This document shows positions 36,624 through 44,805 of a stretch of DNA of 64,000 nt, in pieces. The translations under genes and the position numbers were made by a program. Numbering within the stretch: position 1 is the first letter of the stretch; every line of letters starts with the position of its first letter. Under the pieces are notes generated by a model. It worked only from the letters and a program-made list of their open reading frames with translations. It did not search any database and was not told the DNA's origin. The stretch comes from Phycisphaerae bacterium (GTDB lineage: Bacteria > Planctomycetota > Phycisphaerae > Phycisphaerales > SM1A02), in NCBI GenBank assembly GCA_002717655.1, contig PBAY01000026.1, forward strand, positions 1-64,000. The letters are read 5' to 3'.

Positions 36624-38111
36624 CTATGAGGAACCGGGACGCTTGATCGTGCCGAGATCGACAATGATCTGTCCGTGACGGTAGAAGTCGACATTCATCG
36701 TGTCTTTATCGACAAAGGTAAAGACCAGATTGTTCGTCCTCGTATTGTCAGCGTAGTTCATGTCTCCCAGACCCGGTCCGGCATGAAGCGCATTCCGGTA
36801 ACGCTGAGCATGAAAGTGCATGTGATACAGCGCGGTATAGCCGGCGTTGAACATTTCCTGCGAAGCATTGAATCGCCGGTCATGGTGCCTGATCTTGGGA
36901 ATGAATTCCCGGATCTCAAAGCGACCTTGATCATCAAGCTGGATGATTCCCCCGTACTCCGTTCCCTTGTCCTGCTCGTCGCGGGAGCCATAATCAAAGA
37001 GATGGCGAACGATCGCAGGCTGTGACAGTGCTTCCTGAGCCAGACTGATGGCCGCCAGATCCCCCCAGGTCAACTGATCCCTGTGGGTGTAGAGCCGTTC
37101 TCGGTGACGACTGTCAGTCGGCATGCCCGGCTCCGTCTCGTAGTAGTGTCTCGCACCACGCATCGATGACTCGACCTGTTGATACAGCTGACTGCTGCTC
37201 GCCGAAAGCAGATCAGGACGATGGCGAGAGGCTGCGACGACCACTGCGATATCACGCAATTCCATGTCACGCCGACGATCCTCGGAGATCCGCTGAACAT
37301 CCTGCCTGGCCTGCTCCCAGAATTCCTGACGTTCGGGCTCTCGCAGTTTCCTCAACCAGAGAATCTCTTCACGGTTGTATGGAACCATTCCAAGGTCATC
37401 CGCGGCGGCCCGAAGATCAACCATCATGGAATTCTCATTGTCCAAGGGTGACTCTCTGACGAGTTCAATCAGTGCTTCACGTTGATCAAGACGATGCAGC
37501 AATTCCCAACAACGATTACGAAGTCCCTGCTTTGATGCCTTCTTGTTGATCTGGAACGTCTCGAAGATCAGCGGAATCACCTGATCTCCCCCATTGAGAC
37601 TCACCAGCGCCAATCGCTCCGGTCTTTCATTCTCATCGGGCCACTGGGACCATCTGACCCCCCAGCTGCTTATCAGCGCCTCGTTGATGGATCGCTTGTC
37701 CTCCGGTGCCGCCCACTTCTGACTACCTAACCACTTGCAGTAGATTTCGAGCCATTCAGCATCATTGATTCTGGCCAACCGTTGTCGTGTAGTTCTGACC
37801 AATCGATCCGGGTCCGTCTCCATGAGCAGTTCAATTCCAGCAACTCTGACGTCATTGCTGTACCCCGGTCTGTAGATCAAACCCTGTAGCGCATCGATTG
37901 AATCCGCAGAACTGCTTTCAGGTGATGCCCTGAGCATTTCGATGCTGGTCCAATGTCGCGTGCTGTGAGCGCTTGAATCAGCCAGCTCTCCAACTGGATT
38001 GGTCACGGGGGCCTTGCACCCGGCCAGGGCAGTGATCATCCCCAGAATGGCTGCAAAGGCAAGGCAGTAGCCTTGAAACGCCTTTCTGACGGTCAATGAT
38101 GCGCTGTTCAT
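36624..38111 (-). CDS. Lipoprotein of unknown function
   Basis: A 495-residue predicted lipoprotein; leader CLAFAAILGMITALAGC gives lipobox ALAGC. The mature part begins with HEAT-like helical repeats (ALQGLIYRPGYSNDVRVAGI; RLARINDAEWLEIYC), then a domain ending in DMNYADNTRTNNLVFTFVD and IVDLGTIKRPG. The last 170 residues have a histidine-rich motif (LYHMHFHAQRY). No family recognised. First gene of the minus-strand run that continues to M48, dapF and ast. Start placed at the Met before the leader. Confidence 0.72.
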   Translation of the reverse strand: MNSASLTVRKAFQGYCLAFAAILGMITALAGCKAPVTNPVGELADSSAHSTRHWTSIEMLRASPESSSADSIDALQGLIYRPGYSNDVRVAGIELLMETDPDRLVRTTRQRLARINDAEWLEIYCKWLGSQKWAAPEDKRSINEALISSWGVRWSQWPDENERPERLALVSLNGGDQVIPLIFETFQINKKASKQGLRNRCWELLHRLDQREALIELVRESPLDNENSMMVDLRAAADDLGMVPYNREEILWLRKLREPERQEFWEQARQDVQRISEDRRRDMELRDIAVVVAASRHRPDLLSASSSQLYQQVESSMRGARHYYETEPGMPTDSRHRERLYTHRDQLTWGDLAAISLAQEALSQPAIVRHLFDYGSRDEQDKGTEYGGIIQLDDQGRFEIREFIPKIRHHDRRFNASQEMFNAGYTALYHMHFHAQRYRNALHAGPGLGDMNYADNTRTNNLVFTFVDKDTMNVDFYRHGQIIVDLGTIKRPGSS

Positions 38112-38193
38112 ACAGCTATGGTACTCTTGTATTACTGTGTTACGCATCACGTGAGGCCAGCACAGGTTTGGTCCCTTGCAAGAACACTCAACC

Positions 38194-38460
38194 ATGCCCT
38201 TAGAGCCACAATCCATGATTGACCCTGGAAACATCCAAACTCAAGTGGAACAGGTATTGGATGCCATGCGACCAGTCATCCAACAGGATGGCGGAGACAT
38301 CGAATTGGTGTCTGTTTCAGCTGAGGGAGAGGTCCAAATCAGATTTCAGGGTGCTTGCGTAAGCTGCCCTTCCCGGGCACTCACCCTTCAGACCCTCATC
38401 GAACGGAATCTCAAGGAATACGTTCCTGGCTTCACTTCGGTGGTCGCTGAAGATATGTGA
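38194..38460 (+). CDS. NifU C-terminal-domain (Nfu-type) iron-sulfur carrier
   Basis: An 88-residue protein consisting of one Nfu domain: VEQVLDAMRPVIQQDGGDIEL, then GACVSCPSRALTLQTLIE with the cluster-binding C55 and C58 pair. It carries a 4Fe-4S cluster between two subunits and delivers it to target enzymes. Three in-frame starts are possible (TTG 38176, ATG 38194, ATG 38215); none has a strong ribosome-binding site and the middle one is used. It reads away from the lipoprotein gene, sharing a short divergent promoter region. Confidence 0.88.
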   Translation: MPLEPQSMIDPGNIQTQVEQVLDAMRPVIQQDGGDIELVSVSAEGEVQIRFQGACVSCPSRALTLQTLIERNLKEYVPGFTSVVAEDM

Positions 38461-38600
38461 GACCTGCCCAGGCTGCCATCGGCACTCAGAAGCCGCCCAG
38501 AGGGCACATCACAAGTACTTATCGGACAGTAGGTTGATCTCCTTGCCAGGAGAGTTCTTAACATGGGCAAGGGGTTGGGCGAACGCTCATTGTCGTGTAC

Positions 38601-38672
38601 CCTGAAGGATGGTGGATCAGGGCATGCCGCCCTGTTTACAGCATCCCCCAGACTGGGCAGGAGGTCCTTTCG
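38601..38672 (+). promoter_or_regulatory. csrA leader with GGA motifs (possible self-repression)
   Basis: The 70 bases before csrA hold GGA triplets at 38607 and 38614, a hairpin CAGGGC-atgcc-GCCCTG (38619-38635), and GGAGG at 38660, 8 nt before the ATG. CsrA dimers bind paired GGA sites in leaders, so autoregulation of translation is plausible. The GGA in the last site is part of the ribosome-binding site. Confidence 0.4.
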
Positions 38673-38888
38673 ATGCTGGTAATTACGCGACGAGAAGGTG
38701 AAGAAGTAGTGATTGGCGACCCAAGCAACCCCATAGGGATTGTGCGCGTCGCCTCCGTCAAGGGTGATCGAGTTCGGCTGGCGCTGAACTTTCCACGCGA
38801 TGTCGAGGTACATCGGCGGGAAGTAGCGGACCAGATCGTCTCCGAGAATCCAACTGTTGTCGGCAAGATCAGGCCGGCAGGCAGCTGA
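38673..38888 (+). CDS. csrA: Carbon storage regulator CsrA
   Basis: A 71-residue RNA-binding dimer that represses or stabilises target mRNAs by binding GGA motifs. The sequence MLVITRREGEEVVIGD, IGIVRVASVKGDRVRLAL and FPRDVEVHRREVADQI matches CsrA along its length, including the arginine/valine region used for RNA contact; an extra IGDPSNPI loop occurs after strand 2. Start fixed by GGAGG 8 nt upstream; an upstream in-frame Met is not used. No flagellar genes lie nearby. Confidence 0.94.
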   Translation: MLVITRREGEEVVIGDPSNPIGIVRVASVKGDRVRLALNFPRDVEVHRREVADQIVSENPTVVGKIRPAGS

Positions 38889-39357
38889 GCGGGATTACTT
38901 CCACATACATCGAAACTGTTTGAGGTTCATCCAGGCCGGGATGCAGCGTGTTGGCACACGTGCCTGCACGAGGTATCGAGTTGGCCAAAAAAAAGTTCGT
39001 GACGTGTGGTGGGACACGCCACGAACCGGGAAGGGGTGAGCCGAAGCACCCGAAGGTTCCTCGGCATCGTGAGGAAGCGTTAACGGCATCGTGAGGAAAC
39101 CGTTCACGCAGAGGCTCGGAAGTCGAGCCAGATGGCAGGACCACAACGTCATCCGTGTCGTTGAGGAGGAGTCCCTGCCTGGCAACAGGCCGTCCATGGC
39201 CTGTATTTCGTGTTTTCCGGCCTTTCAAGGGCTTTCATGGAGATCTCTAAGGCCATCCCTGGCCTCATGGTGCGGCGATCTTCATGCCAACTTCCGTGCT
39301 GACATCTTGCCCTGTTGTTCCGGAGACATGACTGGATGCACAGACCCTCACGGTCTG
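38889..39357. other. Gene-free stretch between csrA and mraZ
   Basis: No coding gene is convincing here. It holds several short inverted repeats (ACAGGCC/GGCCTGT near 39186-39206, AGGCCA/TGGCCT near 39250-39270, ACAGACC/GGTCTGT at 39340-39358), a 22-bp imperfect tandem repeat beginning CGGCATCGTGAGGAA at 39062 and 39084, and a minus-strand terminator at the left end. It may be a long 3' untranslated part of the mraZ transcript or a separate RNA. Confidence 0.5.
38987..39026 (-). terminator. Rho-independent terminator downstream of mraZ
   Basis: Perfect stem GTTCGTG.CGTGT / ACACG.CACGAAC (38995-39026, loop GGTGGG) followed on the minus strand by eight T. It ends transcription from the mraZ side, leaving mraZ as a single-gene unit. 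On the plus strand no T run follows, so it does not serve csrA. Confidence 0.85.
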
Positions 39358-39831
39358 TCACTCACCTCCTTGACCACGTTGACGCAGAAGGGCCCTTCTG
39401 GCCCGCATGACGATCTCGGACTGCTTGGCGAGTTTCTCGTCTCGCCGCCTTGCCCAAGCTGTCGGATCTCGCAACTCGAGATGATCCTTCACCCCGAGTA
39501 TGACAATTGAACTTTCCAGACCTGCAAGCTTCATCAGCCGCTCGGGAATTCGAATTCTGCCCGCTGAGTCCAGTTCGACTCTCGAGGACTGGCTGTAGAG
39601 CAACTCCTCGAATTCCATCAGATCTTCGTCGGGAAGAAGTGACTGCTCGGAAGCTGCTGCCAGTGATTCGAAGGTGCGTTCGGGCCAAAGCCAGAGTGAG
39701 GTATCGGGCCCGGGCGCCAAATAGAACGCATCCCCGTGATGCTCGGGGCTCAACCTCGAACGAATGTCCGAAGGTATGGCGACGCGATGCTTCGCGTCGA
39801 TCGTGTGCTCGTACTCGCCTGTAAACAGCAC
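39358..39831 (-). CDS. mraZ: Transcriptional regulator MraZ (orphan)
   Basis: Two SpoVT/AbrB-like repeats: LFTGEYEHTIDAKHRVAIPSDIR at the start and SSRVELDSAGRIRIPERLMK in the middle. MraZ is a ring-forming DNA-binding protein that usually heads the division/cell-wall cluster. Here it is not followed by rsmH, ftsL or any mur/fts gene but by a terminator, so it is an orphan. Starts at GTG with GAGGA 8 nt upstream; 157 residues. Phased G-rich repeats upstream look like its own operator. Confidence 0.92.
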   Translation of the reverse strand: MLFTGEYEHTIDAKHRVAIPSDIRSRLSPEHHGDAFYLAPGPDTSLWLWPERTFESLAAASEQSLLPDEDLMEFEELLYSQSSRVELDSAGRIRIPERLMKLAGLESSIVILGVKDHLELRDPTAWARRRDEKLAKQSEIVMRARRALLRQRGQGGE

Positions 39832-40202
39832 GCATCAAGTCCTCGCCCCTGGATGGCCGGCTGTGCTTCACAGTTCCGCACTGATAACGCCTGACCACTG
39901 CTGGCAACCGTACCCCACAATCCCCCACAATGCAACACATTTCGACCTTCTGCCCCCTTCTGCCCCTACTTGCCCCCAAAAAATCCACAATCTGAGTCGA
40001 TGCACAGGCAGAGATCCTGAGCGGCTGGATTGGTCGCCATGAGGTGATCAAGCCAATATGGCCATTGGAATACGCTCCTTATCGGTCTATTCACAAGGGT
40101 TTGGAATGAGTTGCCCAACCAACAAAAAACTCTGCGGCATATCCCCAAATTGAGCGCAGACTGTCATTGGCAACTGCCCTATCGAGAGGAAATGACAGGT
40201 TG
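39832..40202. other. Divergent control region between mraZ and the flavin-reductase-like gene
   Basis: No gene is seen. It holds the MraZ boxes on the left. The right half, AT-rich near 40060-40150, is the probable promoter region of the plus-strand gene, but no clear -35/-10 pair could be chosen. Confidence 0.5.
39911..39978 (-). promoter_or_regulatory. MraZ operator: two groups of 10-bp phased GGGG boxes, with possible promoter
   Basis: Read on the minus strand, 80-147 nt before mraZ: three units (GGGGGCAAGT, AGGGGCAGAA, GGGGGCAGAA) and then, about 31 nt on, two units (TGTGGGGGAT, TGTGGGGTAC), all in 10-bp phase. Known MraZ boxes are TGGGN repeats spaced 10 bp apart. The second group lies in the spacer of a possible promoter TTGCAT-17-TACGGT, fitting self-repression. 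Confidence 0.6.
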
Positions 40203-40778
40203 ATGGACCGCGCGCAGAGAAATCTTGACGTGAATGCTTCAAACGATAGCCAGATCGACGAGGCCATCTCGATGCAGTTGCCTCAGGGACTGTTCCTGAT
40301 GACTGCTGCCGAAGGCGATGTTCGATGCGGATTCATCACTCAATGGGTCCAGCAGTGCAGCCGAGTTCCCTTCCAGGTCAGCGTGGCCATACCAAGAGGC
40401 ACCGCCATCGAGCCCGTCCTTCGTGACAGCCGTAGCTTTGCCTTGTGTGCACTTCACGCTGACGATCGAGTCATCCAAAGGCGATTCAAGGAGCCGCTGG
40501 ATCAGCAGGAAGATCCCTATGTCGGCCTTCAATGCTTTACGGACACCAGCGGGTCTCCGATTCTGCGACGAGGTCGCTTCTATCTTGATTGCGAGTTGGT
40601 TGGCCAACTCGCCATGGAATCAGACTGTCGGATCTACATCGGACAGGTGCTGAGCGCCCGGATACTTGAACCAGTCGAATCGATGAATGGTGCGACCGTA
40701 AGCAGAAATGGACATTCCAATGGTCATGTCAATGGCAACGGTCATGTCAATGGCAACGGCCATCTGAACGCTTCCTGA
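40203..40778 (+). CDS. Flavin-reductase-like (FMN split-barrel) protein with Asn/Gly/His tail
   Basis: A 191-residue protein. Residues about 25-165 match the flavin reductase-like split barrel: LPQGLFLMTAAEGDVRCGF, PFQVSVAIPRGTA, LRDSRSFALCAL, YLDCELVGQLAMESDC and IYIGQVLSARIL. It likely binds FMN; electron partner unknown. The end is a repetitive tail of NGHVNG units encoded by an 18-bp tandem repeat. Start at the ATG after AGAGGA/ACAGG; an upstream TTG is less likely. The last base lies next to the convergent glycosyltransferase. Confidence 0.8.
   Translation: MDRAQRNLDVNASNDSQIDEAISMQLPQGLFLMTAAEGDVRCGFITQWVQQCSRVPFQVSVAIPRGTAIEPVLRDSRSFALCALHADDRVIQRRFKEPLDQQEDPYVGLQCFTDTSGSPILRRGRFYLDCELVGQLAMESDCRIYIGQVLSARILEPVESMNGATVSRNGHSNGHVNGNGHVNGNGHLNAS
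40722..40757 (+). repeat. 18-bp tandem repeat encoding GHVNGN
   Basis: GGTCATGTCAATGGCAAC occurs twice in a row, with a degenerate copy before it and a partial one after. It encodes the repetitive Asn/Gly/His tail of the flavin-reductase-like protein; in-frame copy-number change would not disrupt the gene. Confidence 0.85.
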
Positions 40779-41894
40779 TCATCCACGACCAAGCAGCGAC
40801 TGCACTTCCTGTCGGATCAAATCATCGAAGATCCTGCAACTGAAACGCTCAGCATTGGCGCGACAGGCCACACTCTGAATTGACCAGTTCGCGGATTCAC
40901 GCATGGCTGCCTCAAATGCGTCTACATCCTGAGTCTCGACAAAGAGACCCGTGTCATCCTGAATGATCTCGATTGCACCACCGGATGCAAAGGCAATGAC
41001 CGGACAGCCACAAGCCTGAGCTTCGGCTGCAACGATTCCAAAGTCCTCCTCCTGTGGAAAGACCAGCGCACGCGCCCGCTGATAGAGAAGCAGAAGATCC
41101 TCATCTGAAACACGACCGAGGAACTCCACTTCAGGTGGAGATGACTTCTTCAGGGACTCGAGTTGAGTTCCCACACCAACGACCTTGATGGCATGCCCAC
41201 CTTGCACCGCTGCCCGAATCGCGATATCGGTTCGCTTGTAGGGCTCAAGCGCTCCGACCACCAGAAACCAACCCTCTCGGTCCACGTCTGGATCATGTTG
41301 AAACTGGTTGGTGCGGACCGGGGGATAGATAACTCTTGCTTCGCGGTCCCAACAACGTTCAATTCTTCTGGCGATGTGATGACTGTTGGCCAGGAATTGA
41401 TCCACCCGTGAAGCAGTCCGACGATCCCATCTCTGGAATCTCTTGCGGAATGCTCGAAGACCAAAGCCTCGCAAACCGCCCATCGACCCATTTTCATAAT
41501 CGTGGGTCTGTTCCCAGATGTAACGAGCAGGTGAATGGCAGTAACACAGATGCGGTGTGCCTTCAGGTGGAATGATTGATTTGGCGACAGATGAACTGTC
41601 TGAAAGCACCAGATCACATGGGCGTATCCGAAGTCGCTCAATCATCTGCGGAAGGATCGGCAGATACCAGCGACGTAATCGACCCGCTCCGCCAGGGAGA
41701 CGCTGCATCGGTGAAAGATGAAATCGACAGGCATCGATGGCCGGCGTCAAGGATCGACCGTCATGAACCAGGCTGTACAGATCCGTAGGACCGAACTGAA
41801 GGGCAAATCGATCGAGTACCCGTTCAGCGCCTCGTACGGCAACAAGCCAATCGTGGACAAGTACCACATCTGGATTGTCTTGCTGTTCTATCAT
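40779..41894 (-). CDS. Glycosyltransferase family 4
   Basis: Retaining GT-B enzyme of 371 residues, using a nucleotide sugar to extend a cell-surface or other glycan. The N-terminal half has VLVHDWLVAVRGAERVLD and HLCYCHSPARYIWE; the C-terminal half has FLVVGALEPYKRTDIAIRAA and the donor-site EEDFGIVAAEAQACGCPVIAFASGG with the EX7E pattern. Typical of WbaZ-like mannosyltransferases. Its start codon lies 9 nt from that of the divergent amidohydrolase, so their promoters must lie inside the opposite genes or be shared. Confidence 0.9.
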   Translation of the reverse strand: MIEQQDNPDVVLVHDWLVAVRGAERVLDRFALQFGPTDLYSLVHDGRSLTPAIDACRFHLSPMQRLPGGAGRLRRWYLPILPQMIERLRIRPCDLVLSDSSSVAKSIIPPEGTPHLCYCHSPARYIWEQTHDYENGSMGGLRGFGLRAFRKRFQRWDRRTASRVDQFLANSHHIARRIERCWDREARVIYPPVRTNQFQHDPDVDREGWFLVVGALEPYKRTDIAIRAAVQGGHAIKVVGVGTQLESLKKSSPPEVEFLGRVSDEDLLLLYQRARALVFPQEEDFGIVAAEAQACGCPVIAFASGGAIEIIQDDTGLFVETQDVDAFEAAMRESANWSIQSVACRANAERFSCRIFDDLIRQEVQSLLGRG

Positions 41895-41903
41895 TCAGGA
41901 ATC

Positions 41904-42986
41904 ATGTCCAATTTGAATCTACACCCAACCAATCTGCTTGAACTTGACTATCTCGATCTTGCCACACCGGCACCGGCCCCAATCATCGACGTCCATACCC
42001 ACCTCTCGGGAGTCAACGCCGTACGTTGCTACCACGAGATTGCTCAGGCGTACGGTATCACGCTCACCTTCAGCATGAGTCCGCTGGATCAACTGGATAC
42101 GATCCGTGACATCATGGGCGACGCGGTGGAGTTCATTGCAATCCCCGCCTGGTCTGACGCTGATCGAACAAAGGCGCATGGCCCCGCCTTTCTCGATCAA
42201 ATCCGTCGCTTTCATGAGGCCGGATCCAGAATCGTGAAGTTCTGGGCCGCACCGCGAGGCCGCGACTATGGCCACGAAGTTGGAGACCCCGGGCTTCTTC
42301 ATCTCGATTCACCCGCAAGGATCAAGGCAATGGATCTGGCAGCCGAACTCGACATGATCTTTATGACCCATGTCGCGGATCCAGACACCTGGTTCCAATC
42401 CAAATATTCGGATGCCGCACGGTATGGAACCAAGGAAGATCAGTATGAGCCACTTGAACGACTGCTTGAGATCTACAAGCAACCCTGGATTGCAGCCCAC
42501 ATGGGTGGCTGGCCGGAAGATCTCGACTTTCTGGACGGGCTGCTCACACGTCACGACAATCTCCATCTTGACTCTTCAGCAACCAAATGGATGGTGCGGG
42601 AACTGAGTCGGCACAGTCCTGATCGACTCCGTGAGTTTCTGCAACGATGGAAGGGACGGGTACTCTTCGGCTCGGACATCGTGACCAATGAAAGTCATCT
42701 GTCACCGCCTGAAACAACAGCTGATGGAGTCTCGCCACAGGCAACCTCTCCCGAGGAAGCACGGGATCTCTATGCGAGTCGCTATTGGGCACTTCGCACG
42801 CTCTTTGAAAGCAAGTACGACGGACCTTCACCTATTGCCGATCCGGACCTGGCACTGGTTGACCCTGCTTCCCATGGTCCTCTGGATTCACCGGACCTTC
42901 GAGGCAAGGCGCTGCCCGTCGACGTTCTGAAATCGCTCTATCACGACGCGGCAGAAGAGTTGCTGCTTTCAAGAATCCGCCCATAG
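41904..42986 (+). CDS. Amidohydrolase 2 family metal-dependent hydrolase
   Basis: A 360-residue TIM-barrel hydrolase or decarboxylase of the ACMSD/amidohydrolase_2 group. Metal ligands appear as DVHTHLSG (HxH), MTHVADPDTW, AAHMGGWPEDLDFLD and LFGSDIV (late Asp). Substrate not evident. The ATG chosen follows CAGGA; a longer frame would run over the start of the divergent glycosyltransferase. Its 3' end overlaps the convergent second glycosyltransferase by 46 nt, an unusually large overlap. Confidence 0.87.
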   Translation: MSNLNLHPTNLLELDYLDLATPAPAPIIDVHTHLSGVNAVRCYHEIAQAYGITLTFSMSPLDQLDTIRDIMGDAVEFIAIPAWSDADRTKAHGPAFLDQIRRFHEAGSRIVKFWAAPRGRDYGHEVGDPGLLHLDSPARIKAMDLAAELDMIFMTHVADPDTWFQSKYSDAARYGTKEDQYEPLERLLEIYKQPWIAAHMGGWPEDLDFLDGLLTRHDNLHLDSSATKWMVRELSRHSPDRLREFLQRWKGRVLFGSDIVTNESHLSPPETTADGVSPQATSPEEARDLYASRYWALRTLFESKYDGPSPIADPDLALVDPASHGPLDSPDLRGKALPVDVLKSLYHDAAEELLLSRIRP

Positions 42987-44083
42987 GACTCCGTGATGGA
43001 ATCACGTACATGATCGCATCGCAGAACGACTCGTTGACGGATTGATTCCATTGATTCTTCCGCACGGGTGAACAGCCACTGAATGGCCGCATGTTCATCA
43101 TGGGATGCATCCACAAAGATCAACGGTTCTTCATGAGCCCATTCGGATGCCGGATGGTCATCGCCGAGTATGACCGGAAGTCCGGCCGCAACGGCCGCCA
43201 TCACTGGCTCTACGCTGCATATCCTGGTCTCCCGTCCCATTGCAGAAGGCGCGAGAACAACATCCATGGCGGCCACCACATCTCTGGAGCAGTCCAACGC
43301 ATCGTCCACCACGATTCGTATCTCCGGAGCGACACGCTCCATCCATCGCAATAGATCACCACGACGCGCACCAGTTGACGAAATGACCAGAACAGGATCT
43401 CTTCCGAGAATACGGCATCGAACCGGAATGCCGGAAAGATCGCGAAGATTGATCTCGCACATCGGATTTCCAAGCAGACCGATGACCATGGTGTCCGAAC
43501 CCACATTCCATCGAGCACGCACCTCATCACGGTCACTCGCCAGCTGATCAGGGTGGACGACTGGACAATGAAGCTGATCACGACCGGTTCTAATACCTGC
43601 CGGACCCGTCAACTGCATGGCTGAACGCCAGGCGATGTCAGAACTCACGAAGACAGGCAGACGGCCTGACCGAAGTACATTGGAAGCCTGAGTGGCTGCA
43701 GGCGCATCCGACACGAAACTGTCAATCGTGGCCAATCGACCACCGCATCCTCCGGTGTATCCAACAAGAGACAGGGCACGAGTCCCCCAACCATGAATCA
43801 GGCTGAACGGTCGTCCTTCAGCTCTGGCACGATTGATCAGCAGGGAAATCCCACCATCATCGCCGCCCAGAATCCAACGAACCGACATGAGCCACGAAGG
43901 CTGGCCAGCATGACCGCCCGGCGGAAGCGTCAGGATCTCATCATCAGGACGCTGCTCGAGAATACGATCCAAAATGGCAGGCCGTTGATCCTGCATGACA
44001 TGATCAACCACATGCAGCACACGGAAATCCGAACGTCGACTGCCCGCATTGCGCCCACGGATATCGGGAACTTGGACGGTCAT
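42941..44083 (-). CDS. Glycosyltransferase-like protein
   Basis: A 380-residue protein with a GT-B layout: N-terminal VLHVVDHVMQDQRPAI, LIHGWGTRALSLVGY, and a C-terminal half with MVIGLLGNP, VLVISSTGARRGDLL and SVEPVMAAVAAGLPVILGDD, the donor-site region of GT4-like enzymes. The fit is weaker than for the other glycosyltransferase: the EX7E motif is not exact. Overlaps the upstream lipoprotein gene by 4 nt, so it is the last gene of that unit. Confidence 0.75.
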   Translation of the reverse strand: MTVQVPDIRGRNAGSRRSDFRVLHVVDHVMQDQRPAILDRILEQRPDDEILTLPPGGHAGQPSWLMSVRWILGGDDGGISLLINRARAEGRPFSLIHGWGTRALSLVGYTGGCGGRLATIDSFVSDAPAATQASNVLRSGRLPVFVSSDIAWRSAMQLTGPAGIRTGRDQLHCPVVHPDQLASDRDEVRARWNVGSDTMVIGLLGNPMCEINLRDLSGIPVRCRILGRDPVLVISSTGARRGDLLRWMERVAPEIRIVVDDALDCSRDVVAAMDVVLAPSAMGRETRICSVEPVMAAVAAGLPVILGDDHPASEWAHEEPLIFVDASHDEHAAIQWLFTRAEESMESIRQRVVLRCDHVRDSITESYGRILESSNSSAAS

Positions 44084-44802
44084 TGATAGATCAGATTGGC
44101 GCCCACGGCCGGAATTTCATGTTCGTAGAAGAGCTTTGCGATCCGATGCCCGGTCTCTTCGGCCAGGGACTCTCCCAGCTTCTGCCTGACTCTGGCATCA
44201 GTAAGCCCCTGAGAAGTCTGAGATGGGAGGCTGACCTGAAGGGTGTAGGACTTGTTGCCCGAGACCGTCTGCTCCACATTGAACTCACCCGCTTCTGACA
44301 ACTCCTTCTTGTCCGGGAACACCTGCTTCCTCTGTTCCAGATCAAGTACTCGGATATTGCAGGACGCATATGGGTCCGGGCTCACGCCATCCCTGCTCAG
44401 GACGAACTGAATCATCTCGACATAGATGATCTGCTTTGCTTCAACCGCTTCCGCAATACGACTGATCTCAACCGGGGTCGATCCACGGTCGAATTTACGT
44501 GCCGCAAGATCCGCATCACGAGGAGAGAAGACTTCATTGACCAGTTCTTCATCGAGCAGATCCTGACTGGCGGTCTCTGCAATCAAACGACGGAACCGGA
44601 CCGGATTCACCGTGTTGCGACGATCATCGACGAAGATCACCGTTGGAATATCTCTGATTTCATACTGTGCCTCGACTGTCGGATTCGGCGTCACGAAATA
44701 AGCGACACCACTTGCGACATTGCACCCCGTAGCCAGAAAGCCGAAGGCACACAAGGCCAGAAGAAGCAACGCACGATTGACGGGCAGGTTTAGAGAGGAC
44801 AT
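44080..44802 (-). CDS. Lipoprotein, paralogue of the upstream lipoprotein
   Basis: A 240-residue predicted lipoprotein with leader LLLLALCAFGFLATGC (lipobox LATGC). The mature domain has TVIFVDDRRNTVNP, an IPTVIF strand, and ISRIAEAVEAKQIIYVEMIQFVLSRDG. The order of strands and the VEMIQF/IDIQSF motif match the gene 3 nt upstream, suggesting duplication. Function unknown; the alpha/beta layout recalls penicillin-binding-protein activators or LptE-like helpers, but this is only impression. Starts at ATG. Confidence 0.72.
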   Translation of the reverse strand: MSSLNLPVNRALLLLALCAFGFLATGCNVASGVAYFVTPNPTVEAQYEIRDIPTVIFVDDRRNTVNPVRFRRLIAETASQDLLDEELVNEVFSPRDADLAARKFDRGSTPVEISRIAEAVEAKQIIYVEMIQFVLSRDGVSPDPYASCNIRVLDLEQRKQVFPDKKELSEAGEFNVEQTVSGNKSYTLQVSLPSQTSQGLTDARVRQKLGESLAEETGHRIAKLFYEHEIPAVGANLIYQ

Positions 44803-44805
44803 GAA

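Noticed and set aside
39062-39105. Possible CRISPR-like repeat
   Set aside because: Only two imperfect copies in direct tandem with no spacer, and no cas genes.
38869-39228. Minus-strand open frame between csrA and mraZ
   Set aside because: No family pattern, and it runs through the terminator and its T tract.
38987-39357. RNase P RNA, tmRNA or SRP RNA
   Set aside because: Their conserved cores (for example the GAGGAAAGTCC and ACAGAA pair of RNase P) are not present on either strand.
39362-40051. Long open frame on the minus strand across mraZ
   Set aside because: It is an alternate frame of mraZ and its control region with Arg/Ser-rich composition; mraZ has a clear family match and ribosome-binding site.
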